Assembly: GCA_930367205.1 (NCBI GenBank)
Contig: OV884009.1
Coordinates: forward strand, 87,379,189-87,443,188
Direction: 5' to 3'
DNA length: 64,000 nt
From: Acanthosoma haemorrhoidale
Lineage: Eukaryota; Arthropoda; Insecta; Hemiptera; Acanthosomatidae
Every line of letters starts with the position of its first letter. Positions within the stretch are counted from its first letter, which is position 1. Under the pieces are notes generated by a model. The model was not told the DNA's origin. It worked only from the letters and a program-made list of their open reading frames with translations, and did not search any database. Positions 36,501 to 51,300 of the stretch are shown here, piece by piece. The position numbers were made by a program, and so were the translations under genes.

Positions 36501-39500
36501 AAAAGATCGGAGAGCCAGGTTCATGTGTTCCAAGAGTAGATTGAGGATTTGAACAGTAGAATATTGGTGGTTTGGAAAAGGAATAAACTGAAGATATATT
36601 GTGCATGGAGGGAGGGGAAGAGCCACCCTAACTCTGTTTAGAGTGACATGGAGTCCCAAAGACAAATCGAACAAAGCTATTCATGATTCGCTTCAATTTA
36701 TTATTGAGCCCCATTGGAAGATCCCTATACACCACACAGCCAAATTCAAAGTGAGGCAGGATACTAGGAGTTGATGTGTAGGCATTGGGAGAATATGGCG
36801 AGAGGAATGGAACCCTTTGGGTGCCTATTGAATTGAAAAAAATCGGGGAGCTATGTTGGTGCCAGGAGAGGGTTTGGTCAGTGGTCATTCCATCCCTATG
36901 TTTTGAGCGGTGGAAAAGGAAGTGATCAGAAGATTAGTAAGAGTCAAAATTGGAAGATCTTCAATGAATTTAAGGAAGAAACTGAGTTTTCGCCACTTTT
37001 AACCTTCCTTTATTTAAGTTTGCCCAGCCACTGAAGGTCTCCCTGAATCTTGACGAACTCAGCTGATAAATCGGAGGGCGTAAAGGACAGATAGATTGAG
37101 GGATTGTCAGAATTTTCTGAACATTCCTCCATTTTTATTCACCTCCCTCACACCATGGTTTCCCATAATCTTCTCCAATGCCTTATTCATACTTTCCACT
37201 TTTACATTCATATTGTTTATCACAACTAAGATGTCTAGTCTAGATACCTTTTTTACTTCTTCACTAAGCGGAGGATATAGAATTGGCTATTCGTATCTAG
37301 ATTAGAGACTTTAGTCGGTGCTTAACACCGAAAGATGGGTAGATATTTTTTTAATTTGTTCCGAAGTGTGATCTTCCCAAAACATGTCTCCTATCTGTGA
37401 GGCTACAATCAGATTTTTTTTTTGTCAATAGTAGACCTGCACTGTCTCGGTATCCTGCTATTTTTTCAAGAATGGAGTAAAGTGTGCAGTTTCATATATA
37501 ATGTGTATTTCTCACCAAAATCCTACCGTCTTATTTCATTTAGCCCTAGTATATTAAGCCTATTCCTCTAGTATTGGTCTTCATGATTAAAGTAATGATA
37601 ATGAAACAAGATTGGTCAACTTTGCTGCTTCTCAAACATTGGTGGTGGGAAGCACCCTATCTTTGCATAAAAAGATTTACTTGGATGCAAGGAGGTTTCT
37701 GGAGACCATGGAATCCAAGGATGATCTCATCGAAATGATTTCAGATATCATTATTGATCCATGGACCAGTGAGATGCTGCCGCATGCTTTAAATAAAACA
37801 CTGATTGTATTCTATTGACATCTTATCCAGGAAAATAGGTTTCGTGGATGTGACAGCGGATTCTCAGGTATTGGTTGGTGCCTGCAACTGGAAGGCAGCA
37901 GCACAAGATCGCAGTATCTGGCAAAAGCTACTTGAGGAGACCATCACTCTCATTAATGGGTTGTAGTGACTTGGAGATAAAGAACAGTCCAACAGCGTAA
38001 TTTCTTTAATGTTAACAAATAAGTCAATCCTTCTCTTAAGAAACTTATATTCAGTGAAAAAATTAACCACATTTCAAATAATTCTGCTTACAGTCTCAAG
38101 ACTACATCTAGACCAGACCTTTACATTTGGCAATGTTATGTTCCAAGAAAACCTTGCGAATTAATAAATTCAGATTCGATAAAAATAGTTGGTTGTGGAC
38201 AAAACAGCTAAGTTCGGAATGTTTGTAACATAAATTATTACATTTATTCACAAAAAATGTGGTTATATTGATTTGCACTTTGGTTTTTGGTGTGACAAAT
38301 CGTCCTTCAATGTTTCATTTGATTTTTTTTTTTTTAATGTTTGTCATGGGACATTTTTGGCCAATAAAAAGTGATATAACTTTTATATATATATAACCTT
38401 TATATAACTAAGTCAACTTCCAGGAAATAGAAACACTATATAATTCACTATAATGGTTGCAATAAGATTTCTCTTATTAGGCGTTAATATGAAACAAGTC
38501 CAAAAAAAAAACATAAACCATAACACTGAGATCCAACTAAGGTGATGCTGAAATTATACAGGGATTTACCATTTTGAATAAGTTTCCCCACTTACATTGT
38601 TTATATGTTAGTTGGGATGTTATAAGAAAATCAGATTCCTTTTTCTGTTCCCTCTCTGTCTGTACTCGATTAATGTCTGCCATAGCGACCTCTCATGGTA
38701 TGAAAATTAGATATACAAAGAATTAAGCAGAGTTCTTCTGAAAGGAGAAATTTGCTAAAAATCAGAGAATGAAAAAGGTTCTAGAGGAAATGCTTTAAAC
38801 CTGTTTATGTTTTTGTTTTTTAAGCATCCAGAACTAACTCTAATATTAGACATCATGTTTTTCAACTTTAAGTATTTAGACTCCAAAATACCTTCATAAA
38901 TGTGCTAAAAAAAATTTGTGGGCTTATTTTTTATTAAATATGTTTTACAAATCCAAAATATGTAACAATAGAATTAATTAGTTTCATCGCAATTGCATAA
39001 AATTATACTGTGACTTCTGCTTGATGAAATTATAACTTCAATGTTAAATTCATTATCATAAAATTTGCAATTTTAATTAATTAATTTTAATTAAATTAAG
39101 GGTAAGGGGAATGACTGGAATGTGGAGGGCCAGATTCACCTTGCCACAGCGGGTTTGAGTCCCACCCTAGAAGGTGACTATATTTTTGGATAAAATTCCC
39201 TCTTAATACCTTAAAAAAACTCTAGCAACCATTTATATATAGCAAAACATTTGTATCGTGGTAAACCCCTGACACAAATGAACTGACATCATATGATGAT
39301 TTCCGTCTTCGATTAAATATTATTACTTTCTTATTTGTAACGATTCAAAGAAAGTTCATAAAATATAAAAGTTTATTTTATAATGTTTTAATTAATATTA
39401 TCTCAGGATTCTCAGAGTGCATAATTTTGTCTTTTTTAAATACTTCATATTAACATAAAAGGGTACAAGAACTTAAATAATTACCTAATATTAACACTAA

Positions 39501-42500
39501 TAACATGGTTATATTCTTCAAGATTGGAGAATGTGTTGATTTTGTAACTCGTGTTACCTTCTATTCTCCTGTCTCAAACAAATGGCCTTCTTGAACACCC
39601 AGTCCCATGGCTGCTGAACAACTTAACTTGCTGACTGACAAAGACTAAAGACCAGAGACCTTTTCCTCCTGTCTTCCTGAATCCCGCACCCAAAATATCT
39701 GGAAATCCTTTGGAGACCCCTGGAAAACACTACCACTAAACAAATTATTTCTACAGAAAGCACTTCCTTAAAACCAACCTAATTCTAATAATTATATTTT
39801 ATAATAAAAATATCTTTACAATGTGTTATTTGAAGTGGATTCATTAAGTAAACCAAAGCAAAACTAAGAAGAGTTCTCACAGCTACCTCTAAATCACTAA
39901 GAGTTATAATTAAAGATAATCATGCACAATGACCTAGGTACACATACACAAACTTTGTAATAGTGAACACATTAGGAAATATAGAGTAAGATGTTTAAAT
40001 TGAATCGTTGATTGATTTAAAGATAACACATTACTGTTTTAATGAGATTATTTTTATTCTATCAATAATATAAGATGTAAGACATGGTATTTTTTAATTT
40101 TCGACTGTGAAAATTTAATTGATTTGTTAAAGTTTATCGAATAAATAAATTTGAAAAAATTTCAAATCAAAAAGTTTTGTTGTCTTTTATAATTTTCCTG
40201 TATTTAGTAACCCGTAACCCCCCCCCCCACTTTTTTAAAATTTAAACGTATATACAGATGAAATATTTAAGTTATGGGGTTGCAGATTTTTTAAAATATA
40301 AGTAGAACATTTAATTACAATAAAGGAAACTTGATATCCTCTTTATTTAAATATAGCTGTAAATTTTCGACTTGTATGATTCCAGTTAGTGATAAGGAAT
40401 GTAGTTTAACAGTTATTGAGTTTATTAATGATATAATCACAGAATTCAAAAATAATTTGTAAACAAAACTGCAAGGTTGGAATTTCTATAATCAATAAAA
40501 TAAACATTAAAGAGTTAATTCATCTATAGAATCACGAAGGTATGGACTGAATGATTTAATTTAAATATTACAATTAAAATAAGTAACCCAGTAATATAAA
40601 TTCATTACAGAAAATTGCGTTAACCTTTTATTTTTATTGTGAATGCCCAGTTTCAAAAGAATTTATTTGGCAATTTTTCAAAACTAAGAATATTAAAATG
40701 AATTATTCATTGATTACACAGGTCTGCAACCAAAAATTTGAATTGATGATTATGGCTAATTTCCATGTTTTTTGGTGTGCTGAAACCGAAAATAAGCTCT
40801 TTTTTCTTCCATCATGTACAGATTTTTTGCAAATCCATGATATGTAATGCCAGTTTTGTAGCACAAAACTTGTAATGTTCTTATACAGTTAGTTAATGAA
40901 CTGGAATAGCTGAAACACTTCTATTTCCCAAGAGATTCTAAACATTTATTATTTCCCAATACTACTTTCCCTCAATCGTTGGTGTAGGCATGCAGCTCCA
41001 AGCACCACAACCTATTCAAATAGGGACGTACTTGTTGTCTGGTCTCAGTAGTCACTTTCTGGCACTGAACCGTTTGTACTTGTTATAAATGTCCATTTTG
41101 CTGCTCATTATCTCAGACCAGTTGTATCGTTTAAAGTGAATGCATGCACCTAGGTTACCTACTTGTGTCGAAATGAATGAGAAACGTTTTTTGAGTTTGA
41201 GTTTTGAAAAAATGTCTCAACGCCATTTTGTTACCAATCCATACTACTTCTGTTTCATCAAGAAGTACCAACGAACTATAACAGACTTCATAAAAAGGTA
41301 TATTATGCATATTTTGGTTTAAGAAGAGGAGATCAAGATAAAGTTTAGGCTCCTCACAAAGTTTGTCATAGCTGGATAAAAAACTTTGCTTGTGGCACAA
41401 AGGTGAGTTATTCAAATTTTCTATCCCAATGATGTTGCAGGAGCAAAAAAATCATGGGAATGAATATTACTTTTGCACCTATAATATTCAGGGTTATAAC
41501 TCAAAAAATAAATAGGTCATTAACTACTCTAATCTTGAATCAGCTAATTGTCCAGTACCACATGGTTTTGGACTACCAGTTCCTCAGCCCGCTCGTGACT
41601 TGCACAGCCTTGATTGGGAAACAACTGGAGAAGCTTGCATGATGGAAAAATATGAGTTAAACAGTGATTTTGAACCTGAGTTTTTTTCTCAACAGGAGTT
41701 GAACAACTTAGTGAGATGTCTTGGACTTCCAAAAGGTGCAGCTCAGTTATTTGGCTCCTGGCTCAAAAACTATAATTTATTTTAGTTACTTACTGGGCAG
41801 TTAGTTTTTTTTCATGGTATCAACATTATGAAACCCTTTTCATTTCTTAATTTTCATAGGGCGAGAATATTGTCTGTTGTAAAGACATTCGTGGACTTAT
41901 GAGACGATTCGGTGTACAGTATGACCTTAACCCCTTGACATACAATGACATCTGGGAGACGTCATTCATTTCATGTGTGATTGCAGACTTTGACGTCTCC
42001 GAGACGGTAAGAACTTTCTTCGGCGAATGCCACACAGTATGCTATTAGGTTCTTTAACTGCTGCAGTCGTGCCTTGATCCTGTTTTGTTTAATATGTTTT
42101 CCCCCCTCTCAACAGTACCAATAAAAAAAATCGTAATCATATTGGCTAAACCAGTAAACAACGCACGATGAAAGCATTAATCAGTACAGTACTGACCTCG
42201 CACGGCGAACGCCGTTGTACATATTTGAATTTAGTAAAAATTATAAATAGTGCTCCCAACATGTCTCAGTTGGATGTATTATATGGAAGTGTATTAGATT
42301 ACTCTAGTGATGATAGTGAGATTGAAAATAGTCATCAAAGTGTTTATACTGTTGAGTATTCAAGTGAAGCTATTCTATTCGACAAAATGTGCGTAAACGT
42401 GCAAGACCTATTTCAAGCAGTGATGAATCTGATGTACCAGAGGATGAATGTAATTGGAAAGAAAAAGAAAATATTGTCAATATAAACCAATTTACTGAAA

Positions 42501-45307
42501 CTGCAGGCATGAACTGCTCTGTTGTACGAAGATTACGTACAAATGCAACACCTCTGCATTTTTCCTTTACACCTTGCTGTTTTCAAACAAGTTTTATGTG
42601 ATGACTTTTTTGAAATGATAGTCAGAGAAACGAATAGATGTGCAGCACAACTTGAAATGGAACAGAATACAAAAAGAAACAAGGACTGGTATCCACTAAC
42701 AAATGATGGAGTTAGAGCATATTTTGCATTATAATGTCGCAGATAAAAAAATCTAAAATAGATATGTATTGGTCAAAGCAAAAAATATGTGATGAAATTA
42801 TATCCATATTTTCGAAAATTATGCCTTGTAAACGTTTTTTGACCATATCGCACTATCTTCGCAATATATATCGTGTCGACGCGCATTTTATTTGTATGTC
42901 AAGGGGTTAATGATTAGCTTCTATTCATAGACTCGTTAAAGAGTAGTCTAAAATTTGTTTTATTACACAATGGCAACACATATGCTTCAATTTCAGTTGG
43001 TCATTCGGTACATTGTAAAGAAACGTACGACAATTTTGTTTTACTTCTCAAAAAAAGTTGTTTTGATGAGCATAAGCGGTTGGTATGTGGAGACTTGAAA
43101 GTACATGCCCTTAGGTCACCAATCAGGCTACACCAAGTTACCATGTTTTTTATGTTTATGGGATGAGCCGTGATAAAAAATCCTACTGGAACAAAAGGGA
43201 CTGTCCATCTTGAAAAGCTCTGTTACCAGAAGAAAAAAATGTTATTAGTGAAAGTTTGGTTCCTTCTGACAAAATCTTACTACCTCCTCTACACTTAAGC
43301 TAGGGCTGATAATGCAGTTCTTGAAATCTCTCAATAAAGAAGGAGAATGTTTCAAGTGCTTATGCTCCAAATTTCCTGGTTACAGTGATGCCAAGCTAAA
43401 AGAAGGAATCTTTGTTGGCCCAGACATCAAAAAAGTTTTTTAAGATCCACATTTCACCCAGACCCTTAATGAAAACGAGAAGGAGGGCTGGAATTTGTTC
43501 CAAGTTTGTGTTGATTGTACGATTACAATCGTATCCAAGTTGTTGAAAAGTTCTTTGGTAACATGAAAGGTCACAACTATATAATATCGTGGAACACATG
43601 TTGAAGGTTTTTCAAACACAAGGTTGCAACATGAGTTTTAAGGTTCACTTCTTACACTCACATGTGAACTAGTTTCCGGAAAACTTAGCAAATATTAGTG
43701 AAGAACAAGAGGAAAGGTTCCAGCAGGACATCAAGGAGATAGAACAAAGGTATCAGGGGAAGTGTAACGTGAATATTTCTAAACTATTGTTGGATGCTAT
43801 AGTTTTCATAAAAATAAATAACAAAATTAATACATATAATTTTTTACTCTGGCAAACTTACATCTATCCAAATCTATAGTAATATATTTACCTAATAAAT
43901 AAAAACTACCGGATGATTTTATTTTTCTTAATCATTTTTATTACTATGCCTACTCGAGATTAAACACACACAATCTGTTCCTGATGGTAGAAAACAGAGT
44001 TCAGTTTCAGCTCACCGGAAAAAAAAAATTGGTAGATATTATTAAATCCAATTTTCAAAAATTTCTTGTAGACCAGTGTTATTTATTTATTTGAGTAAAT
44101 AAAAAATAAGAGTACCTTTATATTTATGTACATATCATCAGCAGGACAATATAGGTAATATTTCATTTTTAAGGCCAAAAGCATTATTTTTTTATTTGTA
44201 TGGTTATGTGTAAAAAGTTATTTAATTACTGATAAGTTAGTATTTTCCAATATTTAATGTATCTTAACTTGTTTTGTTCATTTTACTAACTCTCATGTTA
44301 TACACATTATTGAAGCCAAGATCCAATTATTTGAATCCATTAAAAGCTGTTTAACTTGCAATCTTCATTTTTTTTTCTTCTAAAAGATGTATAAGGGTCT
44401 TGCCGATTCATATGTGTTGATTTTTGATAATATGATTCTTCTTATCATGTTTCCCTCTAGTTTAAGTCATCCTGTTTTATCTCTTTCACTCATGAATGAA
44501 AACTATCTCCCCCCCCCTTGACCCAAGGTTGTCAGCTTTGTCTAATACAAGAATTTTAAAAGGTTTGTGCCTAAACCGGACAGCCAACTTTCTCTTTTCC
44601 AGCCTATTCCAAATTCACTCTACTTTTAATGTAACACACCAAATTATTTCAACCCTGACTTCAAATTATAATGAAACTTACTCTGGAATTAGAGAATAGA
44701 TCCCCCTCAATAAATTCTGAAATAAAAATTGAAAACAACTCCAAAAACAAATGTATGTATGCTAGTTACATTATAAATATTACTGCCTAAGTGCAGATGT
44801 TTAATTCTTAGTTAGTTTTATTTTTACATTCTTTCTACTACAAAAGATATTTATAGATGTGCTTCCCTTGTACACAATTGAATATCCATACATATATTTT
44901 GAATTGAGTATTCATATTTTGAAAAATAAATATTCAATTCAAATCATCATTCAATGACCAGAAGTAAGAAAGGACATGTGGGTTCAGTAGACTACTAGAA
45001 ACTTTATTCGGCGTTTTCCTGCTGTCATCTCATTGACACAAGGTTTGCTATATGTATTTGGGAAGCTAGGAAAGACTCCGTGCCTATGTCACATCTTCTC
45101 TGTGTAAATTGGACCTTAGGGCACAAGGTTGCCACAGGCTTCTGCCCTGTCCCATCAATACTACTGACACAAGATTTATGTAGGAGACTGCAAAAAAAAC
45201 CCTTGTCTATTACACCTCGCCTTAGAGTTACTTATTTTCAACCCTAACAAGGTTAGACTGTATACGTCTAATATTTTATGTTGATCTGAAAATAATTCTT
45301 ATTATTA

Positions 45308-45353
<46 letters not shown>

Positions 45354-48300
45354 GAAGGCCTCCTACAAAGGAAGCAGGTCAAGAGGCAGCCACTACTCTT
45401 AACTCAGCTGGAGTTGGCCAATAATTTCAATTAATCTTATTACAGACATAATTATAAGATAATTTTGCCAGACCTAATATGAGTCTTATGAGTGTCTTAT
45501 GTTTCTCTAGGAATCAAAGGACATGAAAAGATAATTTAATCTTTTACAATTTATTAATTAACTAAATTGTATAAAACTAAACATTTAGTGAAATCATGGA
45601 AAAATTTAATTTATATGACTAAATTTAATTTCATTGGTTGAACATAATTGATAATAATTATTAAATCTGATGGTCACGTAATAAAATCAAAACATATTTT
45701 AAGAAATTCAAATAAAATTGCGATCTTGGTGGTTTTCAAGTGATTACTCTGTCTATCTAGATAGGAGGAACAGAAAGTTGGTCCCTCTAAATATTGCTGA
45801 ATTTTTTTAATTTTCTCTTGTTAATATTGTGTAACAATATGTCCTTTATCTTCTAAATGTTGATAAAAATGACTCGTCTTTTGCCAAAGATGTTCTTTGC
45901 ATAATACATATAATTTTCTATAAGTTCTGTCAATCTATAATTGTTTACAATGTCAACATTGTGTTCTATAGTCTCCCATTCTTTCTCTTAACTGAATTGT
46001 ATCTTTAATGTGAGATATATAGCTACTAAAAGCAAGGGCGACCAACCTTTCTCGGTCGAGGGCCACAATTATGGTTTCATGTACTCAGGCGGGCCAACGA
46101 TATCACACTAATTTTAAAAAACCCAATTTACACTACAGTGAACTACTTATATTTTATATGCATATTCAATAAACATCACAATGGAGAACTAGTTCTCAGT
46201 ATTCCATAGCTAAAGAAAATTTTGGATTGTTTATCTGTTTTGTAAACATTTTCAAGCTGAGCTTAATAAGTTGCTCTCTTATCTCCATATGGTTTCATTT
46301 GTTGTGCCAGTAGCAAAAGGACTTTATAGGAAGCTGTTACCATTGAAAAAAGCTCATTACTTTGTTTTTTGAATACTAACTGCTGCTCACATAACGATTT
46401 TTCCTTTTCCTCAATGAAACTGATGTCAAGACTGAACCAACTGGATACTTGGAATCAAAATCAGAATGATTCTTCATGAAGTGGTTCTCTAAATGGTATT
46501 TTTTAGGCACTTAAACATTTATACTCCAGATCAAATACACTAGATTTGATACATTTTACAATCCACATCAGAAACCAATCGCTGTTTTTATGTCCTTTTT
46601 GTATTTTCGCTTGCTCAGAAAATGAAGAGTTCTTAAAGGTACCTATGGTACTTTCATACCACATAGCACTAAAATTCTACTCCTTTACGCACTACTATTC
46701 TATTCAAAAACTTTATTACGGTGTCTACTGTAAGAGAGAAAGAAAAGGACTAAGAAGGCTTGAATAAATTGTTCAAAAAAGGAAGGCCGTGTAAGCTGGA
46801 ATTCAAGGTGAGAATGAGGAATAAAGGATGCTGTTCATTTTTACAAAACATCAGAGGAAGTTGTGCTTCCTTTGTCTTTTGCCGCCTGGATCAAATGCAC
46901 CGAGAGATCAAGAGGAACAGTGCCGCTTTGTTATCAAACTACTCCAAGTAGTTCTCTTAATTGTATTATAGGCACTGAATCATTTTCACCACAGATTAGA
47001 CACACTGGTCCGATATGTATGCATCTGTAAACAGAAACTGTAATGATAAAAATTTTGTGCAGAGACAAATTATTAATTTATTTAATAATTAATCCACAAC
47101 CTATGCTAAACAAATAAAACATGAGTAAAAGCACACAAAATCATTGAAACAAGAATAATCATCTGATAAACAGGTGCTCCTTGTAATATGTTATAAATTG
47201 ATTTTCTATTTTATTTTAATGTTTTAATCAGAGAGTAGATAATCTATCAAATTGTGTTTGTATTTAATTAAATTAATTAATCCAACTTTTGTTTCATTCT
47301 GTATTTACAAACCATCTAAATGCCTGTGTGTATTTATACATCATAGCAAACTATTCCATTACTTCAAATTTTTCTTCCTATATATTTTGTTTTAATATCA
47401 AAATATGTCCTTTAATTAATTTATTATTTTGTGAAATTGAAAGTAATTATCTTAACAATTTATACATGAAATGTGTATATGCTTAGGACCAGAATATGGC
47501 ACAACAGAAGCTGCTTGGAAAGGAGTTTTAATTGAAGCTGATAGACTTTGTGACCTACATTTACGAGTAAAAGATGATCTTTCTAATGTGGTAATGCATA
47601 GTGTCAAGTCATGGCAAAAAGATACTTATCATAAAGTAAGAACAAACTTTGTTTTAATTAATATTTATCCTTTAATTGTTGGTTCTTGCTGACAGTAGTC
47701 TGTCTGCTAACAGGGAGTTTAGATATGTTATTTATACAAGTGAAAGTTACAAACAAATTTCAAACTTAGCGAGTTCTGGACAAGGTTTCCAAACATCTAA
47801 AATAGGCAATGCAGTCTAGAAAACCGAAATGAAGATGTCGAAGCAATATAACCCAGCACTGGTCCTACTTGTTATTCTCGGTCTTATTTAGCAACCTCTG
47901 TAGCCCTGATCTATTCTGGGGGTTTGTGGATTTTTTTTTTTAGCAGCAACATATAGAAGGGCATAGTTTTGCTTATTTTTTATATACATCTGCGATTTGG
48001 TAAATTGGGCCCTCATTTAATATGATCAAATTATTATTTAAACAGGTCTTTATTTACAGTTTCCAGCTTTAAAGCCATCAATATCAAATAGAGGTCGGCA
48101 CATGCTTGTTGTATTGTTATGGTATTGCCAGTATGGTGGATGTTTTTATCAAAGCATCCTTCTTGCGTGTATAACTAGGACTTCTATAAGCAGTCAAATC
48201 CAATCAGTTCTGTTTAAACTTAAGATGTAAATCACAATATTATAATAAAAATGTTCCAGTTTTTCCAAAAATAAATGAATACGTACCAATATTTTTCACA

Positions 48301-51300
48301 AAACAGAAAACAATATTGACTTGACAGAAATTGAAGATTGACAGAAAGATCAGCTTCCTTTGTTTTGTATTTCCAAAAAAATATTAGTTTGCTTATTCCT
48401 TACATTGTCTCTGTTGACCTCGAAGTGGTGAGTTATGTCCGGAATAGAATTTCAGTTATGACCTTGTGGATTTTCAGTCCATTTCTTGAGTTCTGCTGCT
48501 TCTAAATCCTTGAAATATATTTATGTAGTCTAATCTGCTTCAAGCCTGACGTCGAAGGTTGTTGGGTGTCAATGACCCTTTAATTGACAGGTATTACAAA
48601 AAAAATATAGTCAGTGTGAATGTCTTCCCTGATTCTGTTCCGAATGACTGTGATACTATTGCATATGTTCCATCGCATTAATGTGAAAATACCACAGCTC
48701 TCAAATCAATAAAGTTGCCTTAATTTTTCAGCTCTACCTTTTGCAAATTATCATCCCCAGGTACTCCTTATCTCAATAATCTGTGCCAGTCTTCTTACTA
48801 ATAAAAATAGAGAGAAAAAACTTTATTCTGGGACTCTGTCTTTTATTAAAAATATGGTTCATATAAATAAATCAAATTCTGGCTAACAAAAAATAAATAG
48901 TGTATCACAAAGAAAGAAAAATAAAGTATACACCTCAGTAAATGAATGCATAAGTTTCAAAAATTAAGAGCAATAAGAGAAAGGAAATCAGTATTATACA
49001 GTATTAAATTATAAACATAACATGTCCTTAATAAATACTTAAAAGCAATATTTATAATGTGGGTTAAAAAAATACATACAAATATACATAGTATATGTGT
49101 AAGAAATTATGGCATAAATAATAGTATAGATGAATAAATAATTCTCATTCTAGCCAGTATCTCTCTGGATGGTAAGAACATGTTGGAATATGAGGGTTTT
49201 GAAGGCAAATTAAGGGATAGCCGTGGGAGAGAATTTCAGAAAGTGGTGGATCAGACAAGAAAGGAATGCTTAATGCTGCAGTCTTGAAGAAAGGAGTGTG
49301 GAAAGTCAGAAAGACAAGATCTTCTGTTAGGGAGTAGAGTGAGGAACGGCAAAAGATTTTAAATATAGGATAGGGGATGAGAATTAATGGTTTGGAAAAG
49401 GTATGAGCCTAGGAAATATTGTCTCTAGAATGAGAGTAAGAGTGTCCAATGTAGAAATGGGTGGACCGTTGAGTCCCAGAGACAAATCATATGAAGCAGT
49501 TCATGAGTTGTTTCAATTTGTCCCCAAGTCCTATAAAAAAAACCAAAAAGTGAGAGAAAATAAGGGACAGTACCAGGAGTCTAGGAAAGGAGATGGTGAC
49601 AGAGATGAAATAGCTTAAGGTGGTTGGGGTACCTATTAACCATCGGGAAATGTGAGATTTCCCAGGGAGGGTTTGGTCTTGGTCAATAGTATTGTTTAGG
49701 TTTTTAACAGTGTAGCCAAAAGTGATAATGTGATCATTTAGGTTTAAGGAAGGAAATTGAGCCATCGGATCTGAGTAGGGAACTGGAGCCTATAACAATA
49801 GCCTTAGTTTCCACAGTGTTTAGCCTTAGCTTATTCAGATTTGGCCAGGGACAGATTTGATCTAGTTATTCTTGGACCTTGACAAACACAGCTGATAATC
49901 ATTAAAGGATCAATACATTTGGGAGCTATCAGCCTAAAGTTGATGGAAATAATGATAGATAGATTTAAGTAGATCATTAATGTAGGAACTAAAAAGAAGA
50001 GGAGAAATGTTTGATCCCTACATCAGAATACGGGGAGGGTTGATTTGGGATTAAGACTGTTTCATTGCTGTTAGAGATCTCCTGACACATCCATGAAGCA
50101 GGCTGGGGATGAAAAGTAGAGGTTTTTAGAGGAGGATCAGAGATAGGTTGACAATGGAGGAGTTTATTGAGGAGCAGGAGTTGATTGCATTCCAATCCAA
50201 AGTTTCAAGATCTGGTTAAATGTTTCCTTGGGTAGATTGATAGATAAATAAATGGGGACCTATATGGGTTTAATTGGTCCGACAACTAGACCTCTAAGCC
50301 TTTCTTGTCCAGTCCTGTATTATACCTTCCTACTTCCATGCTCTGCTACTGTTCTTCTTGGCTTCTCCTTTACATCTTCATGAAGTTGAGGATTGATGTA
50401 TATCTGAAGGAGTCAAGTTCCTACAAAGGAATCCTGTCATAAAACCTTAGTTTGCTGAATGCTTCGTATTCTCCTAGAAAGTAGGAAGTTTCCTCACAAT
50501 GATAGGTGACTTAATCTGCAGTGTCTGGTAAAAATGCCTGTTACTAGGTTATTATAATGCTGGCTGCAATTCAATAACCATAAGATGGATGCGACTAACT
50601 TGGCTGTTCTACAGCTGACCAATGGACCATGGCACATCCGTTCTAGTCCACATCCACATTCTAATATGGAAGTAGACGTAGCTTTAGACCTGCGAATGGC
50701 AGGCTCATGACCAATAAACTGCAAGTCCACTCCTTTCTTAGCTAATTCATCCGCTCTCTTGTTGCCGTCTATACCTGTATTGCCCGGGGGCCCAGTACTG
50801 GCGGGCTTTCCTTGCTGCGAGGTTGGTTATGACTCTCTTGCCTTCTTTTACCATGGGCAGTTTTAATTCACTTGAGTTCCATCATTGTTGATTTGCTATC
50901 TTAAGCAAATATTTTTGCAGCTGACTGTTTATATATTTAGGGCTACAGTGATAATTGTGTACACTTCCACGTGAGCACAGTATGGTGTCTCCCTATCAAT
51001 TGCTATATGCTATCTCCTGAATTGGAAATATAGGCACCTAGTGCAAGATGATCTGAGAGATTTCTTGGACAAACCGTCAGTTTCTTCAAGCTGTCCAATA
51101 ATTGCATATTTTTGAAATATCTATGTTATCTGCTTAAACTTCTTTTCTTTATAACTCTTAGGATATAACTCAGCACATTTTTCTATATCCACCAGCTCTT
51201 TCGTGTCTTCATTGTAGATTTATACTGTTTCTAGAGGTGTTTAGTTCACCTCATATTTGGGTTGAGCTCATTCATATGTAATGAGTGATTTAATTGTTGA

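Noticed and set aside
43396..43599. - strand ORF of 67 codons
   Set aside because: Shadow of the + strand relic protein.
45300..45352. Possible CRISPR-like or satellite array
   Set aside because: Plain trinucleotide microsatellite without spacers. No CRISPR array occurs in the window.
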